This document shows, in pieces, positions 24,616 through 33,923 of a stretch of DNA of 64,000 nt (positions within the stretch are counted from its first letter, which is position 1; each line of letters opens with the position of its first letter). Source of the DNA: Rhizobium leguminosarum bv. viciae USDA 2370 (GTDB taxonomy: Bacteria > Pseudomonadota > Alphaproteobacteria > Rhizobiales > Rhizobiaceae); the NCBI RefSeq assembly GCF_002008365.1, contig NZ_MRDL01000051.1, positions 310,001-374,000 of the forward strand, in the 5' to 3' direction. The notes below the pieces were generated by a model. That model ran no database searches, had not been told where the DNA came from, and saw nothing but the letters and a program-made list of their open reading frames with translations. The position numbers and the translations under genes were made by a program.

Positions 24616-25902
24616 ATGAATGAGATGCGTGATATCGCTCTTTTCAGCGCGTATCTGCGGTTCGTGTTGCCGGGCTTTGGTGGCGAAAACGGTCATTCCC
24701 GGTTCCCGGTCCCATGCGGAGGTTCGAAAATTAACGATCATATTCAGTGGCTTATAGAGCAGGGACTCACCAGCGAGCATATTGGCGATCTCGTCGCCGG
24801 CCTGTGCGACCGGCTGATCGCAGATGGCATTCCGATCTGGCGGGCCAGCATTACCATGCCATCCCTTCATCCCATGTATCGCGGCGTCTCGGCCAATTTC
24901 GTGCGGGGCGGTGCAACCGTTCTCGAAAATGCAGCGCATGGCAGCGTAGAAGAGCGCAACTTCGAGAAAACACCGATATTTTACCTGCTGAACCGCGGCG
25001 AGAGAACAGGGCGCTGGATATTGGCCAGGGGTGAAGGGCTTGACTATCCGCAGCTCGCGGAATTTGCGCTTGCCGGCGGCACGGACCATCTGGTCAGCCT
25101 TTGCGAATTTCCGAAGGAGGTCGCGTTGCGCGGGCTTGGTTTCTCCCTGACCAGCGATGCGCCGGGCGGATTTTCCGATGATCAGCTGGCGATCGTCAAA
25201 GCGCTTGTCCCGGCGCTGGGTCTGGCGGCTTACCGTGTGGCGGCATCGAAAACCGCCACCGACATCCTCGCGGTCTATACCGGCGCCAGGACGAGCGCGC
25301 GCATTCTGGCCGGGGAGACCCAGAGGGGAACCGGCGGCTCCATCAATGCGGCGATCCTGATTGCGGACCTCAGAAATTTCACGGCCTTGACCGAGGTCTA
25401 TCAACCCAGCGAGATCGTCGGGTTTCTGAACGAACATTTCGAGCTGATCGACCGGCATGTCGAGGAAAATTCCGGCGAGATCCTCAAGTTCATGGGCGAC
25501 AGCGTGCTTGCGATCTTTCCGACCGACGCCGAGGATCCGCAGAAGGCCTGCATGGCCGCGCTGGCTTCTACGAAGAATCTGCTGAAAGCAAACGAGGCGC
25601 TGAACCGTGAGCGGACGAAAAACGGCGGCCCCGATATCCGCGTCGATGTCGTCCTGCATCTCGGCGAGGTTTTCTACGGGAACGTCGGCGCCCGTGGCAG
25701 GCTCGATTTCACGGTGATCGGCAGGGCCGTCAACGAGGCTTCGCGGCTCGAAAAGCTCTGCGGCACGCTTGAACAACACCTGCTGATGTCGGAGAGCTTC
25801 GCGGCCACCTGCGCCGTGGCCTGCGAGTATCTAGGATCGTTCGAGCTGCGCGGTGTTTCGAAGCGGGCCGACGTGTTCAAGCTCGCCGACGCCGTATCCT
25901 GA
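24616..25902 (+). CDS. Class III adenylate cyclase with N-terminal sensor region
   Basis: 428 residues. The catalytic domain spans about 235-420. It has the first metal-binding Asp in ILIADLRNFTALTE near residue 247, the second in KFMGDSVLAIFP, the purine-recognising Lys (KFMGD) and DFTVIG region typical of adenylate rather than guanylate cyclases, and the transition-state pair in NEASRLEKL. Residues 1-200 form a GAF-like region without membrane segments, so this is a cytoplasmic enzyme. Rhizobia carry many such cyclases with distinct sensor parts. It ends 28 bases before the convergent CLC gene's stop. Confidence 0.85.
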   Translation: MNEMRDIALFSAYLRFVLPGFGGENGHSRFPVPCGGSKINDHIQWLIEQGLTSEHIGDLVAGLCDRLIADGIPIWRASITMPSLHPMYRGVSANFVRGGATVLENAAHGSVEERNFEKTPIFYLLNRGERTGRWILARGEGLDYPQLAEFALAGGTDHLVSLCEFPKEVALRGLGFSLTSDAPGGFSDDQLAIVKALVPALGLAAYRVAASKTATDILAVYTGARTSARILAGETQRGTGGSINAAILIADLRNFTALTEVYQPSEIVGFLNEHFELIDRHVEENSGEILKFMGDSVLAIFPTDAEDPQKACMAALASTKNLLKANEALNRERTKNGGPDIRVDVVLHLGEVFYGNVGARGRLDFTVIGRAVNEASRLEKLCGTLEQHLLMSESFAATCAVACEYLGSFELRGVSKRADVFKLADAVS

Positions 25903-25930
25903 AGCGTCGATCCGATCGGCGCGACGACGC

Positions 25931-27721
25931 TCAGATCTCGCCTGAGACCTCGCGGCGGCGGCGGTCGAGTTCTTCGCTGTAGCGGCGCAGCGTATAGCTT
26001 TCGCTGAGCTGGCCGATCACCTTGCGTTCGATCAGGTTGTTGACGACGGCGAGTGCTTCGCTTTCGCTCTTGTCGAAGATCGCCGCCGCTTGCCTGGCAT
26101 TCATCTGCGGCTGCAGGAAATCGTTGCGGTAGTGGATGAAATCGGCAAGCGTCTTGCCCTCGTCCTGGGCGTCGGTCGGGTTGGCGTAGATCTCCGGCAC
26201 CAGCACGAGGCCCGCATATTTGTCGCTCTCCTCGACGAGGATGACGCGCTGGGTCGAGCCGATCGGGAAGGCCTGCTTGAATTCCTCCAGAGAGATGCCC
26301 GCCCTTGCCGTCTTGACATCGGCGCGCATCAGCTTGTCGACCGTCAGATTGCGGATCCAGCCGACATCATGGGCGCTGCGGATGCTTTCGCCGCGAAGAT
26401 GAAAGCGCCATGTGGCGAAGGAGTAACCGAAGGTCGAGCGGACGACGAGCGAGGAGGTGATGACGGCGGCGAGCACCAGCGCCGTAATCGGGAAATCGCC
26501 GGTGATTTCGAGCGCCAGGAACGTCATGGTCAGCGGCCCGCCGATGACGGCGACGGCGAGCGAACTCATGCCGACCACGGCATAGATGACGGGCGTCAGC
26601 GTCGCATCGGCGAAATAGGGGCCGCAATAGGCGAAGAGCTTGCCGAGCAGGGCGCCCATGAACAGCGAGGCGAAGAACAGCCCACCCCTGAAGCCGGAGC
26701 CGATCGAGATCGCCGAGGCGAAGGATTTCAAGAGGAAGAGACCGATCAGCGTCGGGATCGCCACCTCACGGGAAAGGTTGAGATGCAACGCGCCGTGGCC
26801 GGCCGAGAGCACCTGCGGTGAGATCATCGCCAATAGCCCGACGATGATGCCGCCGAGTGCCGGGCGGAAGGGTGGGGCGATCGAGCTCTTGCGCGCCAGC
26901 TCTTCGACAAAGGCGACGCCCTGCATGATCAGGATGCCGACACCGGCGCAGAAAGCACCGAGCAGCAGTGCCGGGATATAATCGGCTGGCACGACCGAGC
27001 CGAAGCTGCCGATATCGATGGTGAAATCGCTGCCGGCAAGCAGCCTTGCGATCAGGGTGGAGACAAGGGCGGAGACGACGACAGGCGTCAGCGACACGAT
27101 CGTATAGGTGCCGATGATCAGCTCAAAAGCATAGAAAGCACCGGTCAGCGGCGCGTTGAAGGCGGCGGCGATGGCGCCCGCCGCGCCGCAGCCAACGAGG
27201 GTGCGCAGGTCCGAGCGGCGAAGCTGCAGCTTCAGGCCGAATTTCGAGGCGAGGCCGGCAGCAAGCTGGGTATAGCCGGCCTCCAGGCCGACGGAGGCGC
27301 CGAAACCGTTGGAGATCAGGTTCTGCACGGCAACGATGATGCTGTCGGTCAAGGACAGGCGGCCGCCATGCAGCGCATTGGCCTCGATCGGGTCGACCAT
27401 CGGCTTCTTGCGTCGTTTCGCCAGCACTAGGAGCAACAGGCCGAGCAGGGCGCCGCCAATGACGGGGGCAGTGAGCAGCAGCATCTTGTTCTCGATCTCG
27501 GACGAGCTCAGTCGCTCGCTGTCTGATATGCCGAAGACCAGCTGATGCAGCTCGTTGGAGACGTAACTCATGCCGGTGACGGCGAGACCCGAGATGATGC
27601 CGACGACGGCGCCCGCCAGCGACAGGCCAACCTCGCTACGGCGGGTCAGCGCCCGCAGGCGTCCCGGATCGAAGAAAACACGCAGCGCACGAAAACGGCG
27701 CCGATCCAATTTCATAAGCAT
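25931..27721 (-). CDS. CLC-family chloride channel/transporter with C-terminal CBS-like region
   Basis: 596 residues: about 12 hydrophobic segments up to residue 450, then a cytoplasmic part with CBS-like sequence. The gating glutamate is at 147 in GASVGLEAGYTQ, but the motif departs from the usual G(K/R)EGP: Leu precedes Glu and AGY replaces GP. The third filter motif GxFxP reads GLFFA within GSGFRGGLFFASL. So it is a clear CLC fold with an unusual selectivity filter; ion preference cannot be predicted. It is a single gene, divergent from the cobalamin region. Confidence 0.85.
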   Translation of the reverse strand: MLMKLDRRRFRALRVFFDPGRLRALTRRSEVGLSLAGAVVGIISGLAVTGMSYVSNELHQLVFGISDSERLSSSEIENKMLLLTAPVIGGALLGLLLLVLAKRRKKPMVDPIEANALHGGRLSLTDSIIVAVQNLISNGFGASVGLEAGYTQLAAGLASKFGLKLQLRRSDLRTLVGCGAAGAIAAAFNAPLTGAFYAFELIIGTYTIVSLTPVVVSALVSTLIARLLAGSDFTIDIGSFGSVVPADYIPALLLGAFCAGVGILIMQGVAFVEELARKSSIAPPFRPALGGIIVGLLAMISPQVLSAGHGALHLNLSREVAIPTLIGLFLLKSFASAISIGSGFRGGLFFASLFMGALLGKLFAYCGPYFADATLTPVIYAVVGMSSLAVAVIGGPLTMTFLALEITGDFPITALVLAAVITSSLVVRSTFGYSFATWRFHLRGESIRSAHDVGWIRNLTVDKLMRADVKTARAGISLEEFKQAFPIGSTQRVILVEESDKYAGLVLVPEIYANPTDAQDEGKTLADFIHYRNDFLQPQMNARQAAAIFDKSESEALAVVNNLIERKVIGQLSESYTLRRYSEELDRRRREVSGEI

Positions 27722-27952
27722 GGCTAGACAACTAGGCGGGGAGAGGCCCGGTCAAGGGCAGAGATGGTCGCGCAGTCCGCTTGCGACGCAATTGCGGCGA
27801 AAAGCCGGCGGGGGGGGGACAAATTTTTATAACGTAAGTCTATGATAAATGACGATATTTTAGGTAGAGTAAGTCGTGTTGGCGGAGTTGCTTCCTCTGG
27901 CCGGCCATTGCCCGGTCGCCAAGGCCGGTTGACTTCACCTCTGAGCTTGCCT
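27722..27952. other. Intergenic region between CLC gene and cob leader
   Basis: No gene is supported here. It contains a run of nine G at 27810-27818 followed by an A/T-rich stretch (AAATTTTTATAAC), and probably holds the promoters for the divergent CLC and cob transcripts. Confidence 0.4.
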
Positions 27953-28002
27953 AACCATCCCTCAACGGATGGTCGCCCGACCATCCCGACATAACGGATG
28001 GT
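27953..28002. repeat. Two CCATCC-loop-GGATGG hairpins before the cobalamin riboswitch
   Basis: ACCATCC (27954-27960) pairs with GGATGGT (27967-27973), and ACCATCC (27980-27986) pairs with GGATGGT (27996-28002), each a perfect 7-bp stem. They resemble the two hairpins at 17461-17509. They may be short dispersed palindromic repeats or terminators. Confidence 0.65.
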
Positions 28003-28004
28003 TC

Positions 28005-28365
28005 CGGATCGGTGTTACGCCCTTCCGGATGAAAAGGGAATGTGACGGGGCGGACCCAAGCCGGGCGCCTTCATCACAGCCGACCCCGCGACTGTAGAGC
28101 GGTCAGGGTCCTCCATCCGGCGTTAAGCCTTTTCTGCCGGCAGCCTGCAATCGTGCAGGCGGGCGGGACGGACGACATGCCGGAAAAGCCACTGGATATG
28201 CATGGTGATCAACCGGGGTCGGACGCCTCTCAAGTCTACGAATCGTCCACCTTTTCACTGATGCAGCCGGGAAGGCGAGGATGATCCGCTGGCACGATCA
28301 GGGCGACCGGTTTCCGGTCTGCCCCGATCGCGGCCGATAACCGCGAGCCAGGAGACCTGCCATGC
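28005..28365 (+). promoter_or_regulatory. Cobalamin (AdoCbl) riboswitch
   Basis: All the diagnostic blocks are present in order: AAAAGGGAATGTGACGGGG near 28030, CCGACCCCGCGACTGTAGAG near 28080-28100, AAAAGCCACTGGATATGCATG near 28183-28203, GGGAAGGC near 28269, and the B12 box AGCCAGGAGACCTGCC at 28346-28361. It precedes cobU-cobW-cobN-cobO, so high adenosylcobalamin is expected to shut off this operon. The B12 box contains AGGAG, 7 bases before an ATG at 28362, which hints at control of translation; see findings. Outer boundaries are approximate. Confidence 0.92.
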
Positions 28366-28396
28366 GTGCCGGGCGCGAAGCCCACACCTGGGCACT

Positions 28397-28543
28397 ATGC
28401 CCGTTGCCAGCACGGAGGTTGTCTTGGCTGAACGATTGAATTCAGCGCAGCCTGGTGCGGCGCGATTTGGCGGGGCCTTACAGCCGCCGGCGTCTTCCGT
28501 AGCGGCTTGCGCGGCATCTATTAAGAAGGCAACGCCGGCATGA
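28397..28543 (+). CDS. Possible 48-residue leader ORF coupled to cobU
   Basis: This frame starts with ATG at 28397 and ends with TGA overlapping the cobU ATG (ATGA at 28540-28543), the arrangement used for translational coupling. The product is alanine-rich and unrecognised, and no good ribosome site precedes it. A second short frame (28362-28439, 25 codons) begins just after the B12 box and overlaps it. Either may be chance, but together they fill the gap between riboswitch and cobU. Confidence 0.25.
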   Translation: MPVASTEVVLAERLNSAQPGAARFGGALQPPASSVAACAASIKKATPA

Positions 28544-29064
28544 CGGCTGCCCCCTCCAACACTGTCTTCATCCTCGGCGGCGCACGTTCCGGCAAGTCCC
28601 GGTTCGCCGAAGGCCTCGTCACGGCAACCAGCCTCGATCGCCATTACCTCGCCACCGGCCGCGCCTGGGACGAGGAGATGCAGGCGCGCATCGCGCAACA
28701 CAAGGCCGATCGCGGTCCGTCCTGGACGACGCATGAGGAGCCGCTCGATCTTGTCGGCAAGCTTACCGCCATCGACGGCGAAGGGCGCATCGTGCTGATC
28801 GATTGCCTGACGCTCTGGGTCACCAATCTGATGATCGAGGAGCGCGACATGGCGGCGGAATTTGCCGCACTTGCCGATTTCCTGCCAGCCGCGCAGGCGC
28901 GGCTCGTTTTCGTTTCCAACGAGGTCGGTCTCGGCATCGTGCCGGATAATCGTATGGCGCGGGATTTTCGCGATCATGCCGGCCGGCTGCACCAATCGAT
29001 CGCGGCGAGGGCCGCCGAAGTTTATTTCATCGCGGCAGGCCTGCCGCTGAAAATGAAGGGTTAA
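28540..29064 (+). CDS. cobU: Bifunctional adenosylcobinamide kinase/guanylyltransferase
   Basis: 174 residues (CobP in P. denitrificans naming). P-loop FILGGARSGKSRFAE at the N-terminus; the guanylylated histidine region lies around AQHKADRGPSW, and LIDCLTLWVTNLM and VSNEVGLGIVP are family signatures. The enzyme phosphorylates adenosylcobinamide and activates it with GMP, preparing the nucleotide loop. First coding gene after the cobalamin riboswitch; cobW follows after 4 bases, so the operon reads cobU-cobW-cobN-cobO. Confidence 0.95.
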   Translation: MTAAPSNTVFILGGARSGKSRFAEGLVTATSLDRHYLATGRAWDEEMQARIAQHKADRGPSWTTHEEPLDLVGKLTAIDGEGRIVLIDCLTLWVTNLMIEERDMAAEFAALADFLPAAQARLVFVSNEVGLGIVPDNRMARDFRDHAGRLHQSIAARAAEVYFIAAGLPLKMKG

Positions 29065-29068
29065 GTCC

Positions 29069-30118
29069 ATGAACCAGCAGAAGATTCCCGCAACCGTCAT
29101 TACCGGCTTCCTCGGTGCCGGCAAAACGACGATGATCCGCAACCTGCTGACCAATGCCGGCGGCAAGAAGATTGCGCTGATTATCAACGAATTCGGCGAT
29201 CTCGGCGTCGACGGCGACGTGCTGAAGGGCTGCGGTGCAGACAATTGCACCGAGGACGACATTATCGAGCTCACCAATGGCTGCATCTGCTGCACGGTCG
29301 CGGACGACTTCATCCCGACGATGACGAAGCTGCTCGAACGCGAACAGCGGCCCGACCATATCGTCATCGAAACCTCGGGCCTTGCTTTGCCGCAGCCGCT
29401 GGTCGCCGCCTTCAACTGGCCCGACATTCGCACCCAGGTGACCGTCGACGGTGTCATCACGGTGGTCGATAGTGCTGCCGTTGCCGCCGGCCGTTTCGCC
29501 GACGACCATGATGCCGTCGATGCGCGCCGTGCCGAGGATGAATCGCTCGATCACGAAAGCCCGATCGAGGAGCTGTTCGAGGACCAGCTCACCTGCGCCG
29601 ACCTCATCGTGCTCAACAAGACCGACCTGATCGACGCTGCGGGCCTTATCAGGGTGCGCGACGAGGTCGCCTCCCGCACGGTGCGCAAGCCCGTGATGAT
29701 CGAGGCGAGAAATGGCGAGGTGTCAGCCGGCATCTTGCTCGGCCTTGGCATCGGCACAGAGGACGATGTCGCCAATCGCAAGTCGCATCACGAGCTGGAG
29801 CATGAGGATGGCGCGCCGCACGATCACGACGAATTCGACAGCTTTGTCGTCGATCTCGGAGCCATTGCCGATCCCGCCGGTTTCGTCGAAGCGCTGAAGG
29901 ACATCATATCAGCCCATGACGTGCTGCGTCTCAAGGGTTTCGTCGACGTTTCAGGCAAGCCGATGCGTTTGCAGCTCCAGGCCGTCGGCAGCCGCATCGA
30001 CCATTATTTCGACCGCGCCTGGGCAGCCGGAGAAAAGCGCGGCACACGCCTCGTTGTCATTGGCCTGCACGAAATGGACCAGGACGCGGTGAGGGCGGCG
30101 ATCGAAGCGCTGGCATAG
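29069..30118 (+). CDS. cobW: CobW GTPase, cobalt-chaperone type
   Basis: 349 residues. P-loop GFLGAGKTT at 13-21, the COG0523 metal motif CICC at 72-75, Walker B-like INEFGDLG, and NKTDL for guanine. A histidine/acid-rich segment (HHELEHEDGAPHDHDEF, near 240-255) is a likely metal reservoir. COG0523 GTPases of the CobW branch are thought to deliver cobalt to the aerobic chelatase, which fits the cobN gene starting 4 bases downstream. Confidence 0.93.
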   Translation: MNQQKIPATVITGFLGAGKTTMIRNLLTNAGGKKIALIINEFGDLGVDGDVLKGCGADNCTEDDIIELTNGCICCTVADDFIPTMTKLLEREQRPDHIVIETSGLALPQPLVAAFNWPDIRTQVTVDGVITVVDSAAVAAGRFADDHDAVDARRAEDESLDHESPIEELFEDQLTCADLIVLNKTDLIDAAGLIRVRDEVASRTVRKPVMIEARNGEVSAGILLGLGIGTEDDVANRKSHHELEHEDGAPHDHDEFDSFVVDLGAIADPAGFVEALKDIISAHDVLRLKGFVDVSGKPMRLQLQAVGSRIDHYFDRAWAAGEKRGTRLVVIGLHEMDQDAVRAAIEALA

Positions 30119-30122
30119 ACCG

Positions 30123-33100
30123 ATGCATCTGCTTCTGGCCCAGCAGGGAACGATCAGCGACGGCGAGGAGGCAATCGACCTTGGGCAGACGCCGGGCGAT
30201 ATCCTGTTCCTGTCGGCGGCCGACAGCGAGCTTGCCGCGATCGCAGCCGCCCATCGCGATCGCCGGACAGCACCTTCGCTGAGGCTCGCCAGTCTGATGA
30301 GCCTCAAGCATCCGATGTCGGTCGATACCTATGTCGAGCGCACCGCGCGGCATGCGAAGCTGATCATCGTGCGTGCGCTCGGCGGCGCCAGCTATTTCCA
30401 CTATGCGCTGGAAGCGCTGCATGCGGCTGCGGCTCGCGCCGGTGCACTGATTGCGGTCTTGCCGGGTGATGCCAGGCCAGATGCGGGGCTGGTTCCTTTC
30501 TCCAATGTTGATCTCGACGATCTCAACGCGCTCTGGGCCTATCTGATCGAGGGCGGCGATGCTAATGCGCGGGCGTTTCTCGATTATGCCGGGGCGATGC
30601 TGTCGGGCACAGAGAAGCCGGCACCGGCTGTGCCTTTGATGAAGGCAGGTATTTGGTGGCCGGGGCGGGGGTTGATCGGGGTCGAGGAGTGGCGGCGGGT
30701 CGTTTTAGATATGTCTTCGGGTGCGGGGATGGTAGCGGAGGAGGGATTTGAATCCCCTACAGTCGCCATCAGCTTCTACCGCGCCCTGGTGCAGAGCGGC
30801 GAGACCGGGCCGATCGAAGCGCTTGTCGAGGCGCTGGCCGGACTCGGCCTCCGGCCGCTGCCGGTCTTTGCCTATAGCCTCAAGGATCCCATCTCCACCG
30901 GCATTCTCGAAAGCGTGTTTTCGGCGCTGAAACCCGACGTTGTCATCAACACGACGGGCTTTGCGGTCTCGGCACCGGGTGCGGACCGGCAGCCGACGGT
31001 GCTGGAAGCGAATGAGGCGATCGTGCTGCAGGCGATCCTGTCGGCCTCGTCGAAGGAGGCATGGGCGGCTTCTCCGCAGGGCTTGTCGGCGCGCGATCTC
31101 GGCATGAACGTGGCACTGCCTGAAGTCGATGGCCGGGTGCTGGCGCGGGCGGTGTCCTTCAAGACGGCGGCGCGCTACGATGCGCTGGTCGAGACGAATA
31201 TCGTCGCCAGCCAGGCCGATGCCGGCCGGGTGCGCTATACGGCTGAACTTGCCGCCAATTGGGCGCGGCTGCGGAAGACTTCCGCCGGCCACCGGCGCAT
31301 CGCGCTCGTCATGGCGAACTATCCGAACCGCGACGGCCGGATCGGCAACGGCGTCGGCTTGGATACGCCGGCCGGCACCGTCGAGGTGCTGAAGGCTATG
31401 CGGGTGGCGGGATATCCGGTCGCCGAGATTCCGGCCGACGGCGATGCGCTGATCCGCCACCTGATGGAAGGACCGACCAATTCCGGTTCCGACGGAAAGA
31501 TCATCCGCGAGACGCTTTCCCTGAGTCTGTACAACAGCTTCCTGGAATCTCTTCCCAGTAAGATTCAGGATGAGGTGAGAGCCCGCTGGGGCAACCCGCA
31601 AGACGATCCGTATTTTCGCGAAGGCGTCTTCGCCCTGCCTTTCGCGCGCTTCGGCGAGGTGCTCGTCGGCATCCAGCCAGCACGCGGCTATAATATCGAC
31701 CCGAAAGAGAGTTATCATTCGCCGGATCTCGTGCCGCCGCACGGTTATCTCGCCTTCTACGCTTTCCTGCGCCGCGCGTTCGGCGCCCATGCCGTCATCC
31801 ATATGGGCAAGCACGGCAATCTTGAATGGCTGCCGGGCAAGGCGCTAGCGCTGTCAGAAAGCTGCTATCCCGAGGCGATCCTCGGGCCGTTGCCACATCT
31901 CTATCCCTTCATCGTCAACGATCCGGGCGAGGGCACGCAAGCCAAGCGCCGAAGTGCGGCCGTCATTATCGATCATCTGACGCCGCCGTTGACGCGGGCA
32001 GAAAGCTACGGGCCGCTGAAGGATCTGGAGGCGCTGGTCGACGAATATTACGAGGCGTCGGGCGGTGATCCCCGCCGCATTCGTCTGCTCAGCCGCCAGA
32101 TCCTCGAGCTCGTTGCCGATATCGGCCTCGACCGTGATGCCGGTATCGCGAGCGGCGAAAGCGAGGGCGAGGCGCTGAAGAAGCTCGACGCCTATCTCTG
32201 CGACCTCAAGGAGATGCAGATCCGCGATGGACTGCATGTGTTCGGGGTCTCGCCTGAAGGACGGCTCTTGACTGACCTGACCGTGGCGCTGGCGCGGGTG
32301 CCGCGCGGGCTTGGCGAGGGCGGTGATGCGAGTTTGCAGCGGGCGATCGCGGCGGATGCGGGATTGGGCGGCGGCGTGCGGGGTGCCTCCTCCTTCGACC
32401 CTCTCGACACCGACATGGCTGCCGTTTGGGCCGGTCCGCGTCCTGATATCCTCGCAGATGTTCTCGATGCCCCATGGCGAACCAACGGCGACGCCGTCGA
32501 GCGCATCGAACTGCTGGCAGCGAAGTTCGTTTCCGGCGAAATGGAGTGCCCAGCGGACTGGAAGGCTACGCAGGCTGTACTCTTGGAGATCGAAACCCGC
32601 CTCAAACCCTCTATCCTCGCCTGCGGCCCCGCTGAGATCGCAGGTCTGCTCGCTGGCCTCGACGGTCGCTTCGTCGCACCCGGACCCTCCGGTGCACCAA
32701 CACGCGGGCGGCCCGATGTGCTGCCCACCGGCCGCAATTTCTATTCGGTCGACAGCCGCGCCGTGCCGACGCCGGCCGCCTACGAGCTCGGCAAAAAATC
32801 GGCGGAACTGCTGGTGCGCCGCTATGTGCAGGATCATGGCGAGTGGCCTGTCTCCTTCGGGTTGACGGCCTGGGGTACGTCAAACATGCGCACCGGCGGC
32901 GACGATATCGCCCAGGCGCTGGCGCTGATCGGCGTCAAGCCGCTGTGGGACATGAGTTCGCGCCGTGTCACCGGCTACGAGATCATTCCGCCGGCGATGC
33001 TCGGGCGGCCGCGCGTTGACATGACGCTCCGGATTTCCGGCTTCTTCCGCGATGCCTTTCCCGAGCAGATCGCGCTGTTCGACAAGGCAATCCGTGCCAT

Positions 33101-33923
33101 CGGCGCGCTTGAAGAGGACGAGGCCGACAATCCGATCGCAACACGCATGCGCGGCGAGGCGGCAAGGCTTGGCGCCGCCGGTCTGGACGAAGTCTCGGCA
33201 AAGCGCCGGGCGGGTTACCGCGTCTTCGGCTCGAAGCCCGGCGCCTATGGCGCCGGCCTGCAGGCGCTGATCGATGAAAAGGGCTGGGAGCGGCGCGCCG
33301 ATCTCGCCGAGGCCTATCTCGTCTGGGGCAGCTATGCCTATGGCGCCGGCGAGGAGGGCAGGGCCGAACGCGGCCTGTTCGAGGAGCGGCTGCGCTCGGT
33401 GCAGGCTGTGATCCAGAACCAGGACAATCGCGAGCACGACCTGCTCGACAGCGATGACTATTACCAGTTCGAGGGCGGCATGGCCGCCGCCGCCGAGCAG
33501 CTCACTGGTGCGCGTCCTTCGATCTATCATAACGACCATTCCAGGCCGGAAAAGCCGGTGATCCGCTCGCTGGAAGAGGAGATCGGCCGCGTCGTGCGCG
33601 GACGCGTCGTCAATCCGAAATGGATCGCAGGCGTCATGCGCCATGGCTACAAGGGAGCGGCAGAGATTGCCGCCACCGTCGACTATCTCTTCGCTTTTTC
33701 GGCGACGACGGGTGCGGTCGGCGCGCATCATTTCGAGGCCGTTTATCAGGCCTTCGTCGCCGATGCCGGCGTGCGCGATTTCATGATCGAGAAGAATCCG
33801 GCTGCATATAACGAGATGAAGGAGCGGCTGCTTGAAGCAATCGACCACAGTCTCTGGACGCCGCGCAGCAATTCGGCCCGGTTCGACCTGGCCGCCAGAC
33901 AACAGAATGAGGTGAACCAATGA
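30123..33923 (+). CDS. cobN: Aerobic cobaltochelatase large subunit
   Basis: 1266 residues, the usual size for CobN, the porphyrin-binding subunit of CobNST, which inserts cobalt into hydrogenobyrinic acid a,c-diamide with ATP. The signature VIHMGKHGNLEWLPGK lies near residue 557, followed by LPHLYPFIVNDPGEGTQAKR. The C-terminal third carries GTSNMRTGGDDIAQAL and DYYQFEGGMAAA, both typical. cobS and cobT, the AAA+ partners, are not in the window. The gene overlaps cobO by 4 bases (ATGA). Confidence 0.96.
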   Translation: MHLLLAQQGTISDGEEAIDLGQTPGDILFLSAADSELAAIAAAHRDRRTAPSLRLASLMSLKHPMSVDTYVERTARHAKLIIVRALGGASYFHYALEALHAAAARAGALIAVLPGDARPDAGLVPFSNVDLDDLNALWAYLIEGGDANARAFLDYAGAMLSGTEKPAPAVPLMKAGIWWPGRGLIGVEEWRRVVLDMSSGAGMVAEEGFESPTVAISFYRALVQSGETGPIEALVEALAGLGLRPLPVFAYSLKDPISTGILESVFSALKPDVVINTTGFAVSAPGADRQPTVLEANEAIVLQAILSASSKEAWAASPQGLSARDLGMNVALPEVDGRVLARAVSFKTAARYDALVETNIVASQADAGRVRYTAELAANWARLRKTSAGHRRIALVMANYPNRDGRIGNGVGLDTPAGTVEVLKAMRVAGYPVAEIPADGDALIRHLMEGPTNSGSDGKIIRETLSLSLYNSFLESLPSKIQDEVRARWGNPQDDPYFREGVFALPFARFGEVLVGIQPARGYNIDPKESYHSPDLVPPHGYLAFYAFLRRAFGAHAVIHMGKHGNLEWLPGKALALSESCYPEAILGPLPHLYPFIVNDPGEGTQAKRRSAAVIIDHLTPPLTRAESYGPLKDLEALVDEYYEASGGDPRRIRLLSRQILELVADIGLDRDAGIASGESEGEALKKLDAYLCDLKEMQIRDGLHVFGVSPEGRLLTDLTVALARVPRGLGEGGDASLQRAIAADAGLGGGVRGASSFDPLDTDMAAVWAGPRPDILADVLDAPWRTNGDAVERIELLAAKFVSGEMECPADWKATQAVLLEIETRLKPSILACGPAEIAGLLAGLDGRFVAPGPSGAPTRGRPDVLPTGRNFYSVDSRAVPTPAAYELGKKSAELLVRRYVQDHGEWPVSFGLTAWGTSNMRTGGDDIAQALALIGVKPLWDMSSRRVTGYEIIPPAMLGRPRVDMTLRISGFFRDAFPEQIALFDKAIRAIGALEEDEADNPIATRMRGEAARLGAAGLDEVSAKRRAGYRVFGSKPGAYGAGLQALIDEKGWERRADLAEAYLVWGSYAYGAGEEGRAERGLFEERLRSVQAVIQNQDNREHDLLDSDDYYQFEGGMAAAAEQLTGARPSIYHNDHSRPEKPVIRSLEEEIGRVVRGRVVNPKWIAGVMRHGYKGAAEIAATVDYLFAFSATTGAVGAHHFEAVYQAFVADAGVRDFMIEKNPAAYNEMKERLLEAIDHSLWTPRSNSARFDLAARQQNEVNQ

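Noticed and set aside
24613..25779. 388-codon minus-strand frame opposite the adenylate cyclase
   Set aside because: The plus-strand gene has complete cyclase motifs; the antisense frame has none.
28255..29460. 401-codon minus-strand frame over riboswitch, cobU and cobW
   Set aside because: It crosses a structured RNA and two real genes and lacks any family motif.
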